DNA of 45,135 bases from an uncultured Ruminococcus sp. (lineage in GTDB: Bacteria; Bacillota; Clostridia; Oscillospirales; Acutalibacteraceae): assembly GCA_910585865.1 (NCBI GenBank), contig CAJUGO010000015.1, forward strand, positions 1 to 45,135. Reading direction: 5' to 3'. The notes beneath the pieces were generated by a model that did not search any database, had not been told where the DNA came from, and saw nothing but the letters and a program-made list of their open reading frames with translations. The translations under genes were made by a program, and so were the position numbers. Shown here one piece after another: positions 5,814 through 14,010 of the stretch. Position 1 is the stretch's first letter. Each line of letters opens with the position of its first letter.

Positions 5814-7564
5814 TTCTCTGCATCACCTTTCTCATCAAAATCACCGCCTGTACCCGACTGTGCGGTATATATCTCATTATAAACCGGACTGTTCTCAATC
5901 AGCTCCGAATGTGTACCTGTTGCGCTGATTTCACCATCCTCCATAACAATAATTCTGTCTGCATGTTTAACGCTTGAAATACGCTGAGAAATTATAATTT
6001 TTGTAGTGTCAGGTATTTCATTTTCAAAAGCACTTCGGATTTTTGCGTCAGTAGCAGTATCGACTGCACTCGTTGAATCATCAAGTATCAATATCTTAGG
6101 TTTTTTTAGCAATGCTCGTGCAATACAAAGTCTTTGCTTTTGTCCTCCCGAGACATTCGTTCCTCCCTGCTCAATCTTAGTATTATATTTATCAGGAAAA
6201 CTCTGAATAAAATCATCTGCACATGCAAGTTTGCATGCATTAATGCATTCCTGTTCCGATGCATTCGGATTACCCCATCTGAGATTATCAAGTATTGTAC
6301 CGCTGAAAAGTACGTTTGACTGAAGGACTACTGAAACCTGATCCCGCAATGTTTCAATATCATACGATCGAACATCTTTGCCGCCTACCTCAACGCTTCC
6401 CTTTTTTACATCATAAAGTCTGCCGATAAGGTTTACAAGACTTGTTTTAGAACTTCCTGTTCCGCCGATAATTCCGATAGTTTCGCCAGAATTTATTTTA
6501 AGATTGATATTATTTAAAACAGGCTTTTCTGCCGTATCATTATAGCTGAAATAAACATTTTTAAATTCTATGCTTCCGTCCGGTACATGGTAATCGGGAT
6601 TTTCCGGATTAACAAGCACTGACTTTTCATTAAGCACACCCGAAACACGCTTGGCGCTCGCAAGGCTCATTGTAATCATTACAAACACCATAGCGACCAT
6701 AAGCAGATTAATAAGTATATTCATACAATAAGTAAGCATACTGGTAAGTTCGCCCGTTGTAAGAGTATTGCTTACAATCATATTTGCACCAAACCAGCTT
6801 ATTGCAATAATTGAACCGTAAATTGTAAACATCATAACAGGAGAAACTGATACCATTGCATTTTCTGCTTTTACAAAAAGCCTGTACAGATTGTCAGTCG
6901 CTTTATTAAATTTTTTAACTTCATAATCTTCACGGACAAATGCTTTTACTACACGAATTGCTGAAACATTTTCCTGTACACTTGCATTAAGCTCATCATA
7001 TTTTTCAAATACGCGGCTAAAATATTTGTAAGTAGTTTTCATAAGGAATAACAGCACTATTGAAAGCAAAACAGTTGCAATAAGATAAATACTTGCAAGC
7101 TGTGCATTTATTACAAATGTCATAACCATTGCACAAACAAGCGAAAAAGGAGCTCTAAAACACATACGCAGTACCATCTGGTATGCATTCTGAAGATTGG
7201 TTACATCCGTTGTCATTCGTGTTACAAGACCTGCTGTTGAATATCGGTCAATATTTTCAAATGAAAACGACTGTATATTCGCAAACATCGAACGCCTGAG
7301 ATTACGGGCAAAACCTGCCGAAGCCTTTGCGCCGTATACGCCTCCCATAACACCTGCAAACAGACCTATTACAGCGCACAATCCCATTATGCCGCCTGTA
7401 AAAAGTATTTGCTCCATATCACCTTTGTTTATGCCAAGATCAATCATTGTGGCCATAAGATATGGGATTATCGTTTCTACAATAACTTCAAGAATCATAA
7501 ATAACGGTGTTAAAACCGATTCTCTGATATAACCCTTTATATTTTTAGCTAAGGTTTTTATCAT
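5810..7564 (-). CDS. Heterodimeric ABC exporter subunit with degenerate NBD
   Basis: A 584-residue half-transporter with six predicted transmembrane helices (about 15-300) and an NBD. Its signature motif VSGGQ is intact. The residue after Walker B is Asp (LILDDST) instead of Glu, the H-loop His is Gln (IISQRISS), and Walker A reads GGTGSSKT. These are the marks of the non-catalytic site of a heterodimer. Its VSGGQ would complete the catalytic site of the downstream subunit. A GGAGGAG site precedes ATG 7564, 13 bp after marR. Operon: marR, this gene, catalytic subunit. Confidence 0.93.
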   Translation of the reverse strand: MIKTLAKNIKGYIRESVLTPLFMILEVIVETIIPYLMATMIDLGINKGDMEQILFTGGIMGLCAVIGLFAGVMGGVYGAKASAGFARNLRRSMFANIQSFSFENIDRYSTAGLVTRMTTDVTNLQNAYQMVLRMCFRAPFSLVCAMVMTFVINAQLASIYLIATVLLSIVLLFLMKTTYKYFSRVFEKYDELNASVQENVSAIRVVKAFVREDYEVKKFNKATDNLYRLFVKAENAMVSVSPVMMFTIYGSIIAISWFGANMIVSNTLTTGELTSMLTYCMNILINLLMVAMVFVMITMSLASAKRVSGVLNEKSVLVNPENPDYHVPDGSIEFKNVYFSYNDTAEKPVLNNINLKINSGETIGIIGGTGSSKTSLVNLIGRLYDVKKGSVEVGGKDVRSYDIETLRDQVSVVLQSNVLFSGTILDNLRWGNPNASEQECINACKLACADDFIQSFPDKYNTKIEQGGTNVSGGQKQRLCIARALLKKPKILILDDSTSAVDTATDAKIRSAFENEIPDTTKIIISQRISSVKHADRIIVMEDGEISATGTHSELIENSPVYNEIYTAQSGTGGDFDEKGDAEK

Positions 7565-7577
7565 TGTACTACTCCTC

Positions 7578-8030
7578 CTATGTATTTTCTATTCCGTTTC
7601 TTAGTTTTCTTATAAGGAAAAAGAATTCTTTTCTTTCACTTTCTGTAAGAACACTTTGAAAACGGGTTTCATTCTCAATAATTGCATTGTGTATTTTATT
7701 ATGAATTTCTATTCCTTTATCTGTAAGCATAAGCTTTTTGAGCCTGGCATCACTTTCCACGCTTTCTCTAATAATGTATCCCTTTTTCTCCATCAGCTTC
7801 AATATATTTGTTACAGTTGAACGGGATATGGCAAAAGTATTCTCAATATCCTTTTGATATACATCAATATCCTTTTGTTCAAATAAAAAACATATAATCC
7901 ACCCATGCATGAGCGTTATTTTATCTACACCTGCCCTGTCAGCAGAAGCAATCATTTTTCGCTGCATTATATGATTAATAGCCTTTATTTCATGCCCAAT
8001 CAAATCAATGTCATCAAAACACTCCTGCAT
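7578..8030 (-). CDS. MarR-family transcriptional regulator
   Basis: A 150-residue winged-helix protein. The centre shows the MarR pattern: a recognition helix region FAISRSTVTNILKLMEKKGYI and the wing ESDARLKKLMLTDKG with the conserved D-x-R. It is the first gene of the operon with the two ABC subunits and probably represses it until a ligand binds. GGGGTG precedes the ATG. Palindromes in the promoter region (8055-8152) are candidate self-operators. Confidence 0.9.
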   Translation of the reverse strand: MQECFDDIDLIGHEIKAINHIMQRKMIASADRAGVDKITLMHGWIICFLFEQKDIDVYQKDIENTFAISRSTVTNILKLMEKKGYIIRESVESDARLKKLMLTDKGIEIHNKIHNAIIENETRFQSVLTESERKEFFFLIRKLRNGIENT

Positions 8031-8054
8031 CTTGTCACCCCTAAGTTAATATTT

Positions 8055-8152
8055 CTGACTAAAATCAGTTAGTGCTAAAATGTTTTATTCCGTACAGTTC
8101 TATATAAAACAATATTTCTTTATAATTATAACACTTGCAAAGTATATGTCAA
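8055..8152 (-). promoter_or_regulatory. Promoter and candidate operators of the marR-ABC operon
   Basis: On the minus strand TTGACA (8147-8152), 16 bp, TATAAT (8125-8130). The spacer contains ACTT-TGC-AAGT. Downstream, in the 5' leader, lie CTGA-CTAAAA-TCAG (8055-8068) and TTAG-TG-CTAA (8069-8078). These inverted repeats are plausible MarR sites. I see no gene elsewhere between 8031 and 8354. Confidence 0.6.
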
Positions 8153-8280
8153 GATAAAGATATAGTATAATAAAAACAATGTTCTGCCCTGCTTTGCTAT
8201 GAATAAACAGAATAATATTATCCAAACAAAATTGCAGGACAGTTTTTTAGTAATACAAAACAAGACCAAAGAAAAGATCA

Positions 8281-8298
8281 GGCTCCCAAACGGGAGCC
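8281..8298 (-). terminator. Terminator downstream of dockerin gene
   Basis: GGCTCCC-GTTT-GGGAGCC on the minus strand followed by TGATCTTTTCTTT. A perfect 7-bp stem with a T-rich tail, 56 bp after the stop of the 8355-9089 gene. Confidence 0.65.
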
Positions 8299-8354
8299 GT
8301 GAAAATAATATAAGTGAAATACTTAATAATTAATGCTGACTGACTATTTAAAAA

Positions 8355-9089
8355 TTAAAAATCGCCTTTTGTTAAAGCTGTGACATCTCTTATATCAGCT
8401 TCTTTGTCGCCGTTAATATCACATACGAATAATGCATATTCATTTTCATCGTCGTCATCAAATGTAAATGAATCAGCAAGATACTGCTGAATTAACACCG
8501 CGTCCTTCTCGTCAGATTTTCCGTCAAAATTTAAATCCTTCATACTTGCCGGTACCCGCCCTCCGTCAAGAACAAAATCTACATAATCTTCTTTCATTAA
8601 CTCCAGTGCTCGTTCATCTGTTGAGTCAAAAATATACAGTCCGACTGTGTCAAATGAAGTATATACTTTGCCTGCATCTTTCAGAATCAAATTTTTATAT
8701 TGCTTCGCTCTTTCATTAGTTATACCTGCACCTTCAAGATGTGAATTAAGCGCTTCTATCTTTTCCATTGCATAATCATGATCTGACATTGCTCTGTCAA
8801 GGTCAATCCCGTTAGTTACATAAAACCAACCCACTACAGCCATAATATATAGGTTAGATACATCAAGTCCGCAATAAACAGCTATTTTCTTATTATTATA
8901 CTGTTTATTTTTAATTGAAAGTTTTGAATAACCGTTAATAATACTGTATCCAAGCTGCATTCCGTCTTTGTTTACATAATCAGTATCAAATGCCTTTGCA
9001 CTATAGCTGCTGTATATAACAAGTGAAAATGATATTGATACAGCCACAACCAATGAAATTATTCTTTTTACATTTTTTGATTTTGTCAT
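8355..9089 (-). CDS. Secreted dockerin type I protein
   Basis: A 244-residue exported protein. Residues 1-33 are a signal peptide with a basic start, a hydrophobic core and an AKA-like cleavage site. A middle region of about 150 residues matches no family I know. The C-terminus is a type I dockerin: repeat 1 (DLNFDGKSDEKDAVLIQQYL) has the calcium-loop pattern D-x-N-x-D-G and a helix. Repeat 2 (DINGDKEADIRDVTALTK) is divergent, lacking the second helix motif. Dockerins bind cohesins on a scaffoldin or the cell wall. The N-terminal domain carries no recognisable glycosidase signature. Its ribosome binding site lies inside a strong hairpin (9094-9135). It is the last gene of the ECF sigma cluster. 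Confidence 0.85.
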   Translation of the reverse strand: MTKSKNVKRIISLVVAVSISFSLVIYSSYSAKAFDTDYVNKDGMQLGYSIINGYSKLSIKNKQYNNKKIAVYCGLDVSNLYIMAVVGWFYVTNGIDLDRAMSDHDYAMEKIEALNSHLEGAGITNERAKQYKNLILKDAGKVYTSFDTVGLYIFDSTDERALELMKEDYVDFVLDGGRVPASMKDLNFDGKSDEKDAVLIQQYLADSFTFDDDDENEYALFVCDINGDKEADIRDVTALTKGDF

Positions 9090-9093
9090 AAAT

Positions 9094-9135
9094 AAAACCT
9101 CCGTTCGGTTTTATTATCACCGAAACGAAGGTTTT
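9094..9135 (-). promoter_or_regulatory. Hairpin that sequesters the ribosome binding site
   Basis: On the minus strand a 17-nt arm (9135-9119) pairs along its whole length with a 16-nt arm (9109-9094) apart from one bulge and one G-U pair. The second arm contains the GGAGG of the downstream dockerin gene and is followed by TTTTATTT. It can act as a translational lock, as an intrinsic terminator of read-through from the upstream dockerin gene, or both. Confidence 0.6.
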
Positions 9136-9255
9136 TAATTCGATAAAAATACAAATTGCTCCAATGAACAAATTATTTTTTAATATTATAATTCATGATA
9201 TTAATTTCTTGCTGCTCTATACTTAATTGTATATCTTGGATATCATTTCAAAAAA

Positions 9256-9933
9256 TCATCTTACTATAATCTTTTGAATTTCAGTTACGTCAAGAACATT
9301 TGTATTTCCGTCAAAGTTGACATCTGTAATATCGTCGCCCTTTAAATCAGGGGCATTTAAATCATATTCATAAACCAGACTTTTCTGAAGCTCTGTTGCA
9401 TCTTTTACACTAAGTCTGCCGTCATAATCAAAATCACCTATAAGATTCATTCTAAACATTTTTCTTAAACCGTCTTTATTGTCATTGTAATATTTATAAA
9501 ACTTATCGGCATCCACCAATCCGTCCAGAATTGCATTTTCAATCGTAAAAACCTCACCTGTTTGAATATTAACTGCAAGACATGCGAAATTAGACGGCAC
9601 GTATCCCTTATCACTCTCAAAAATATATCCTCTTAAACGGCGGCTAATTAACATAATTGGGTATTCGACATTAGTATAATATGCAGGGAATACCATATAT
9701 TCACCGAAATCGGTATCAAAAGGACGACCTATTGAATACTCAAATTGATTTCCGTCACTAAGATACTTTTCAACATTTTTATAGGCTGTTTCTTCATCTG
9801 CTCGTGCAGACGCCTTTACTGCCTGCGAAAAGTTGGATTTAACAGTTGCAGCGTTTGCAGAAACCGAAAAAGGTGATGCAGAAAGCATCATTGCAGATAA
9901 AACAGCTGATGTAATTTTTAAAAATCTTTTCAC
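9256..9933 (-). CDS. Secreted dockerin type I protein
   Basis: A 225-residue exported protein. It has a signal peptide of about 28 residues (cleavage near SANAA), an uncharacterised region of about 120 residues with several aromatic beta-type strands, and a C-terminal type I dockerin. Both repeats are well formed: GDFDYDGRLSVKDATELQK and DVNFDGNTNVLDVTEIQK, each with the calcium-binding D-x-(N/D)-x-D-G pattern followed by a helix. It should dock on a cohesin outside the cell. No catalytic motif is visible. The gene follows the anti-sigma-like gene by 108 bp in the same direction and may be co-transcribed. Confidence 0.87.
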   Translation of the reverse strand: MKRFLKITSAVLSAMMLSASPFSVSANAATVKSNFSQAVKASARADEETAYKNVEKYLSDGNQFEYSIGRPFDTDFGEYMVFPAYYTNVEYPIMLISRRLRGYIFESDKGYVPSNFACLAVNIQTGEVFTIENAILDGLVDADKFYKYYNDNKDGLRKMFRMNLIGDFDYDGRLSVKDATELQKSLVYEYDLNAPDLKGDDITDVNFDGNTNVLDVTEIQKIIVR

Positions 9934-9970
9934 TACTCTTTCTCCTTTTCTAAATAAATTTTAAAATTTT

Positions 9971-9984
9971 AGCCGACACCGGCT
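9971..9984 (-). terminator. Weak hairpin after the anti-sigma gene
   Basis: AGCCG-GTGT-CGGCT on the minus strand followed by AAAATTTTAAAATTT. It is only 5 bp, so it is at best a leaky terminator before the dockerin gene at 9256-9933. Confidence 0.3.
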
Positions 9985-10041
9985 CAATATGTTTTTTAAA
10001 AAGTGATTTAAGCAGATATAATGCTTTAGGATCAAACCTAG

Positions 10042-11067
10042 TTATTCATAGATATAGCAGTCTCCATAATACAAATGGACCTTTCGTGTCAGCGAATTAC
10101 CGTAATTATCATAAAAGGTTACATAATAATAACCTCTGTAGAACTTTTCGCCACAATGCTCGATTGGAGTATATGCAGAAATAAATGACGAATCTTTATC
10201 GTATTTCAAAGTCTTTTCGGAAGAGGAAAATTTTTTCGTATATTCGGTTCCGTCGGATGAAACTATGTGGCACATCAAATCTCCCTCTGTGCTAAAAATA
10301 CTGTTTTTAGACGCATAGAAGTAAATTGTTCCCTTATATTGTAATGCCTCCACAGTTGCCTGTGTCGTCGGTTGTTCTATCAAGGGCGGATCGGTGACAA
10401 TTTCTGTAGGTTCTGTAACAATCGGCAACGAGGGCTGATGGGTAGGGGGTTGGGTATGAATCTGTGTAGGTCTTTGAGTTGGAAACTGAGTCGGCAGTTG
10501 GGTTGGTTTAAATGTTATTTGCTGGGTTGTAGGCTCAGGAATTGCTGCAGTTGCTCTTGGATTGGTCGAAACATTACTGTCGGTAGCAAAAACCCCCTCG
10601 CTTGGTCTAATATTGCCGGTATTTGAATTATAATCATTTTCATTGGGTTCCGTTATCACTTGATTGCCAACGCTAAAATCCTTTTCGTTTGGCTCCGTTA
10701 TAATTTGACTGTCTACAGAACGGCTGCTGTCCTGAGATTCTCTAGTTTTGTTTTCGTCATTATCGGGTATGTACAGCGAAGTAACTAACGATTTTCCGCT
10801 GCCAGCTGCTTTATTTGTAGAGTTAACAGTATTTTTATCTGCTATGGGGAATACGCTCATATCATTTCCAAAATGCGCAAATACAAAAATGCCCAATATA
10901 CAGCAGAATGCAACACTTGCAACAGAGGCTACTATATGCGGCTTAAAGTAATGCTTCAAACTAAAAACTAACGGTTTTTTATTCGATTTTGGAATATTGA
11001 TTGCATTATCAATCCAATAATCAGGAGTTTTAATATTTTTTAGCTGATTAAAATTAACTTTTTTCAA
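10042..11067 (-). CDS. Membrane anti-sigma-factor-like protein with Pro/Thr-rich linker
   Basis: A 341-residue protein with an N-terminal cytoplasmic segment of about 45 residues, one transmembrane helix (about 48-68, IVASVASVAFCCILGIFVF), and a long extracellular part. The linker has a near-duplicate (ITEPNEKDF, ITEPNENDY) and then a PTQ-type Pro/Thr-rich stretch. It is followed by a beta-rich domain of about 100 residues with three Cys. The gene overlaps the ECF sigma gene by 4 bp (ATGA), the usual arrangement for an anti-sigma factor that holds its sigma at the membrane. No zinc-binding anti-sigma motif (HxxxCxxC) is present, so the call rests on context and topology. The external domain could sense a polysaccharide or cell-wall ligand, by analogy with RsgI proteins; this is inference. 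Confidence 0.7.
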   Translation of the reverse strand: MKKVNFNQLKNIKTPDYWIDNAINIPKSNKKPLVFSLKHYFKPHIVASVASVAFCCILGIFVFAHFGNDMSVFPIADKNTVNSTNKAAGSGKSLVTSLYIPDNDENKTRESQDSSRSVDSQIITEPNEKDFSVGNQVITEPNENDYNSNTGNIRPSEGVFATDSNVSTNPRATAAIPEPTTQQITFKPTQLPTQFPTQRPTQIHTQPPTHQPSLPIVTEPTEIVTDPPLIEQPTTQATVEALQYKGTIYFYASKNSIFSTEGDLMCHIVSSDGTEYTKKFSSSEKTLKYDKDSSFISAYTPIEHCGEKFYRGYYYVTFYDNYGNSLTRKVHLYYGDCYIYE

Positions 11068-11546
11068 GCATTATCACCTCCATAAAGAGATTTGAGAATT
11101 TCTCTGCCTCGTTTCAGCAAAGATTTCACAGTATTCTCCTTAATTGAGAGAATTTCGGCGATTTCTTTAACTTTATATTGTTCACAATAATGAAGATAAA
11201 GGACATCACGATATTTGGGAGGGGTTTTCATGAGTGCCCACGATATATCCAAATTGTCTGTATCGTCAGTAATTTCATTATGTAATGAATCTACGGGGAT
11301 TTGCCGCCGAAATTTGCGCATATAGCTTGTACATTCGTGAATTGAAACACGAATAAGCCAAGCCTTAAGATGATCATCGCTTTTGAAGTCGGGGGATTTG
11401 TAATAAAGCTTGAAAAAAACATTTTGAAAACAATCTTCAGCGTCTGCAGAATTATGCAAGCGCATAACGCATACTCCCGTAACCGTATCCGAATACTTGC
11501 GTACCGCCTGCTCAAAAGTAATTCCCGCAAAAAGCTTTTCAGCCAT
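11064..11546 (-). CDS. ECF-type RNA polymerase sigma factor
   Basis: A 160-residue sigma-70 family protein of the extracytoplasmic-function group. Region 2 spans about residues 10-75 (RLHNSADAEDCFQNVFFKLY, DDHLKAWLIRVS) and region 4 about 100-155 (LPxKYRDVLYLHYxEQYKVKEIAEIL, IKENTVKSLLKRGR). I start it at ATG 11546, which has GGAGGGGGAG directly upstream; the frame is open further but that site decides. It recruits RNA polymerase to ECF promoters and is probably inhibited by the overlapping downstream membrane protein. An ECF-like promoter (11568-11596) stands in front of it, suggesting autoregulation. Confidence 0.9.
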   Translation of the reverse strand: MAEKLFAGITFEQAVRKYSDTVTGVCVMRLHNSADAEDCFQNVFFKLYYKSPDFKSDDHLKAWLIRVSIHECTSYMRKFRRQIPVDSLHNEITDDTDNLDISWALMKTPPKYRDVLYLHYCEQYKVKEIAEILSIKENTVKSLLKRGREILKSLYGGDNA

Positions 11547-11567
11547 ATCTCCCCCTCCTCTACTAAT

Positions 11568-11596
11568 AATACGATTTAAAACAAAAAATAGTTGCA
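11568..11596 (-). promoter_or_regulatory. Candidate ECF-sigma autoregulatory promoter
   Basis: On the minus strand TGCAAC (11591-11596), 17 bp, CGTATT (11568-11573). This resembles the TGAAAC...CGTA pattern of Firmicute ECF sigmas such as SigW, and no sigma-A promoter is evident at this place. The predicted start is about 20 bp before the sigma gene. Confidence 0.45.
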
Positions 11597-11644
11597 TTAA
11601 TTTACAATTTTTACTTTTTAACACGACCTGAATTCACATAATAA

Positions 11645-11666
11645 CCCCTATTCAGGTGAATAGGGG
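11645..11666 (-). terminator. Hairpin between yihY and the sigma gene
   Basis: CCCCTATTC-ACCT-GAATAGGGG on the minus strand, a perfect 9-bp stem 19 bp after the yihY stop. The T tract behind it is poor. An alternative pairing exists with 11626-11633 (see findings). Confidence 0.5.
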
Positions 11667-11684
11667 GCGATATTTTAAAATATT

Positions 11685-12581
11685 TTATTTTATTTTTCTT
11701 TTCAATAGTTTTTTAATGCTGAATGACTTAATCTGATCATGATAAACATAATTAATTTCAGCACAAATCATAAGACACACCATACAAAAATAAATCCATA
11801 TCATTATAACAGCAAGTCTGGTAAGACCGCCATAAATTGAAAATCCGTTAAAGTCATCAACATAAACAGAGATTCCAAATGACAACACATACCAAGAAAC
11901 TGTACACAAAAATGCACCGGGAAGCTGGTACTTTAATCCGTATTCCCTATGTTTCGCCCTGCTTATATTTGGAAAGTTACGGTAAATCAAAGCAAATAAA
12001 AACATAAGAAATAAAAATATAATCACATATCTGAGATGATAAATCATCTCAACAATATCAGGAAGATATCCCAGGTATGGTGTAAGCAATTCGTTAATTG
12101 TTGAACCCAAAACAATTATTACAAGTGATATAAGTATAATTACAAAAAAAGCAATTGTATATATCATTGCACGAATCCGCAGAAAAAACCAGTTCCTGTT
12201 CTCATATGCAGTATATACACGGTTTAAACCGTTTGTAATTGCATGTATCCCCTGTGCAGCTGACCAAAGTGTCACAACCAGCGTAACAAGTGAAATACCG
12301 ACTGCGTTTTCATATGCTGAATTGAGAAAAACAGATATTTGTCTTACCAGTTCTTCGGAAAATACGCTTTTGAGTCCTCTTTCAATAAATTCTATCGGTA
12401 TATGAAGGTTTTGAAGCAAAGACACAATAAACATAGACAGCGGCACTGCAGACAAAATTATAAAAAAAGCAGATTGTCCCGCAATTGCAAAAATATTGTC
12501 ATGAATACACTTTCCGGTTATCGGCTCATATTTGTCAGCTAATCTTTTGTATAGACTTATAGTGTTTTTTATAACTTTCAT
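11685..12581 (-). CDS. YihY/BrkB family inner-membrane protein
   Basis: A 298-residue polytopic membrane protein with about six helices. It has family traits: an N-terminal GQSAFFIILSAVPLSMFI, then TLWSAAQGIHAITNGLNRVY, and later GGLTRLAVIMIWIYFCMVCLMICAEINYVY. The family was once called tRNA-processing RNase BN by mistake; its true function is unknown. The start lies 4 bp after the stop of the SDR gene, so it is the last gene of the rlmD-methyltransferase-SDR-yihY operon. The ribosome binding site is weak, consistent with translational coupling. Confidence 0.88.
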   Translation of the reverse strand: MKVIKNTISLYKRLADKYEPITGKCIHDNIFAIAGQSAFFIILSAVPLSMFIVSLLQNLHIPIEFIERGLKSVFSEELVRQISVFLNSAYENAVGISLVTLVVTLWSAAQGIHAITNGLNRVYTAYENRNWFFLRIRAMIYTIAFFVIILISLVIIVLGSTINELLTPYLGYLPDIVEMIYHLRYVIIFLFLMFLFALIYRNFPNISRAKHREYGLKYQLPGAFLCTVSWYVLSFGISVYVDDFNGFSIYGGLTRLAVIMIWIYFCMVCLMICAEINYVYHDQIKSFSIKKLLKRKIK

Positions 12582-12585
12582 AATA

Positions 12586-13344
12586 TCACATGCCGTTCTT
12601 TTTCATCTGAACATTGTAGGATATTCTCGTAAGCAATTTTTCACTTGCAAAGTGCTGAAAAAACTTTGCCGCCTTCATCTCAAATCCCGGAGTAATCACC
12701 ATTTTTCTTTTAAATGTCTTGTCCACCGCATATCTTGCAACAAATTCCGGGGTAAGTCCTCTTATGCAAAACTTTACATCGGCGACATTGTTAAAATTAG
12801 TTTGTACCGGTCCGGGACAAAGTACAGAAATTCCCACATTTATTTTGTCACGCCGCAGTTCCTCATGAATTGCTTCAGTAAGACGAACTACATAATTTTT
12901 TGATGCATAATAACTTGAAAAGGTCGGACCTGCAAGAAAACCTGCAGCAGAACCGACATTGAGAATATAACCGCTGTTTCTCTGCACCATATCCTGCAAA
13001 TAAAGCTTTGTCAGAATGTGAACGGCGCAAACATTAGTATGAATCAGCTGTATTTCCTTTTCCAGCGGAACTTCCGTAAACTTTCCGTATGCACCAAATC
13101 CTGCATTATTTACCAGAAAATCGATTTTTTCGTCCTTGGTATGCTCATATAAATCATAACTGTCCTGCTCTCTTGATAAATCAAGGGTGATAATTCTTAT
13201 ATCGACGTCTGTAAGCTCATCACGCAGTTTACAAAGCTTTTCAGTGTTGCGTGCAACAAGAAGAAGATCGTATCCCAGAGATGCCAGGTATCTTGCTATT
13301 TCTTTTCCAATTCCTGAACTTGCTCCTGTTATCAATGCTTTCAT
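12586..13344 (-). CDS. Short-chain dehydrogenase/reductase (SDR)
   Basis: A 252-residue classical SDR. The cofactor motif TGASSGIG is at residues 5-12, NNAG follows near 80, and the catalytic Ser with YxxxK appears as SSYYASKNY. Substrate and cofactor choice cannot be told. The start at 13344 is fixed by the ATGA overlap with the stop of the upstream methyltransferase and by GGAG 7 bp before it; open frame upstream of that is inside the methyltransferase. The C-terminal extension with Phe-Lys-Met basic residues resembles SDRs acting on lipophilic substrates, but this is weak. Confidence 0.9.
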   Translation of the reverse strand: MKALITGASSGIGKEIARYLASLGYDLLLVARNTEKLCKLRDELTDVDIRIITLDLSREQDSYDLYEHTKDEKIDFLVNNAGFGAYGKFTEVPLEKEIQLIHTNVCAVHILTKLYLQDMVQRNSGYILNVGSAAGFLAGPTFSSYYASKNYVVRLTEAIHEELRRDKINVGISVLCPGPVQTNFNNVADVKFCIRGLTPEFVARYAVDKTFKRKMVITPGFEMKAAKFFQHFASEKLLTRISYNVQMKKNGM

Positions 13345-13988
13345 ATATTGCTCCATTCCTTCGGTTTTTCTGCAACAGCACAAATCCAGCTTGTTTCGCT
13401 TTTGACAAATGTACGAATATTTATATATCCTGCTAACAACAACGCTTGTGAAATATCTTCTGCCGTAACAGCCTTTATGCCGAGCGAACGCTCAACCTTT
13501 TCCCATTTAAAAGGATCGGTGTCAGACTTAAGCATTTCAAACACCAAAAGGATTTTGCCGTTTGGCTTCAATACCCTGAGTATCTCTTTAAGGTCATTTA
13601 CCTTGTCCTGCCAGAAATAGTATGTTTCAACTGCTGATGCAATATCAAAAGTATTATCTTCAAAAGGAATGTTTGAAACAGACGCCTGCAGAATTTTTGC
13701 CTTACCGCATAAAATGTTTTTTGAGTTAAGTTTTTCAGACTTGTTTACACAAAGACCGGAATAATCAATACCATAAACCTTGCCGTTGCCGATTAATCCG
13801 CACAGCTTAGACACGGTTCTTCCTCCGCCGCATCCAATATCCAGTATCCGATCGTTATGTTTAACCTCTATATGATCAAGTCCCCAATCTGTCAAATATG
13901 AATGGTTCTTATTCATTGATCTTATCATCATTTTGCCCCAAAAACCTTTAGGCTTAGCAGCATTTTCAACCAGTTTATGATACTTCAT
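13341..13988 (-). CDS. Class I SAM-dependent methyltransferase
   Basis: A 215-residue protein with a Rossmann-type methyltransferase domain (Methyltransf_11/25). Motif I is ILDIGCGGGRTVSKL near residue 50, the acidic motif II is VYGIDYS, and the post-motif helix is FDIASAVETYYFWQD. It lies between rlmD and the SDR gene in one operon. The N-terminal region (KGFWGKMMIRSMNKNHSYLTDWGL) is typical of a clostridial small-molecule methyltransferase group. The substrate is unknown. A distant paralogue lies at 35876-36517 with the same YFW element. The ribosome binding site is weak. Confidence 0.88.
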   Translation of the reverse strand: MKYHKLVENAAKPKGFWGKMMIRSMNKNHSYLTDWGLDHIEVKHNDRILDIGCGGGRTVSKLCGLIGNGKVYGIDYSGLCVNKSEKLNSKNILCGKAKILQASVSNIPFEDNTFDIASAVETYYFWQDKVNDLKEILRVLKPNGKILLVFEMLKSDTDPFKWEKVERSLGIKAVTAEDISQALLLAGYINIRTFVKSETSWICAVAEKPKEWSNI

Positions 13989-14010
13989 TTTTACTCACGC
14001 TTTCACTCTT

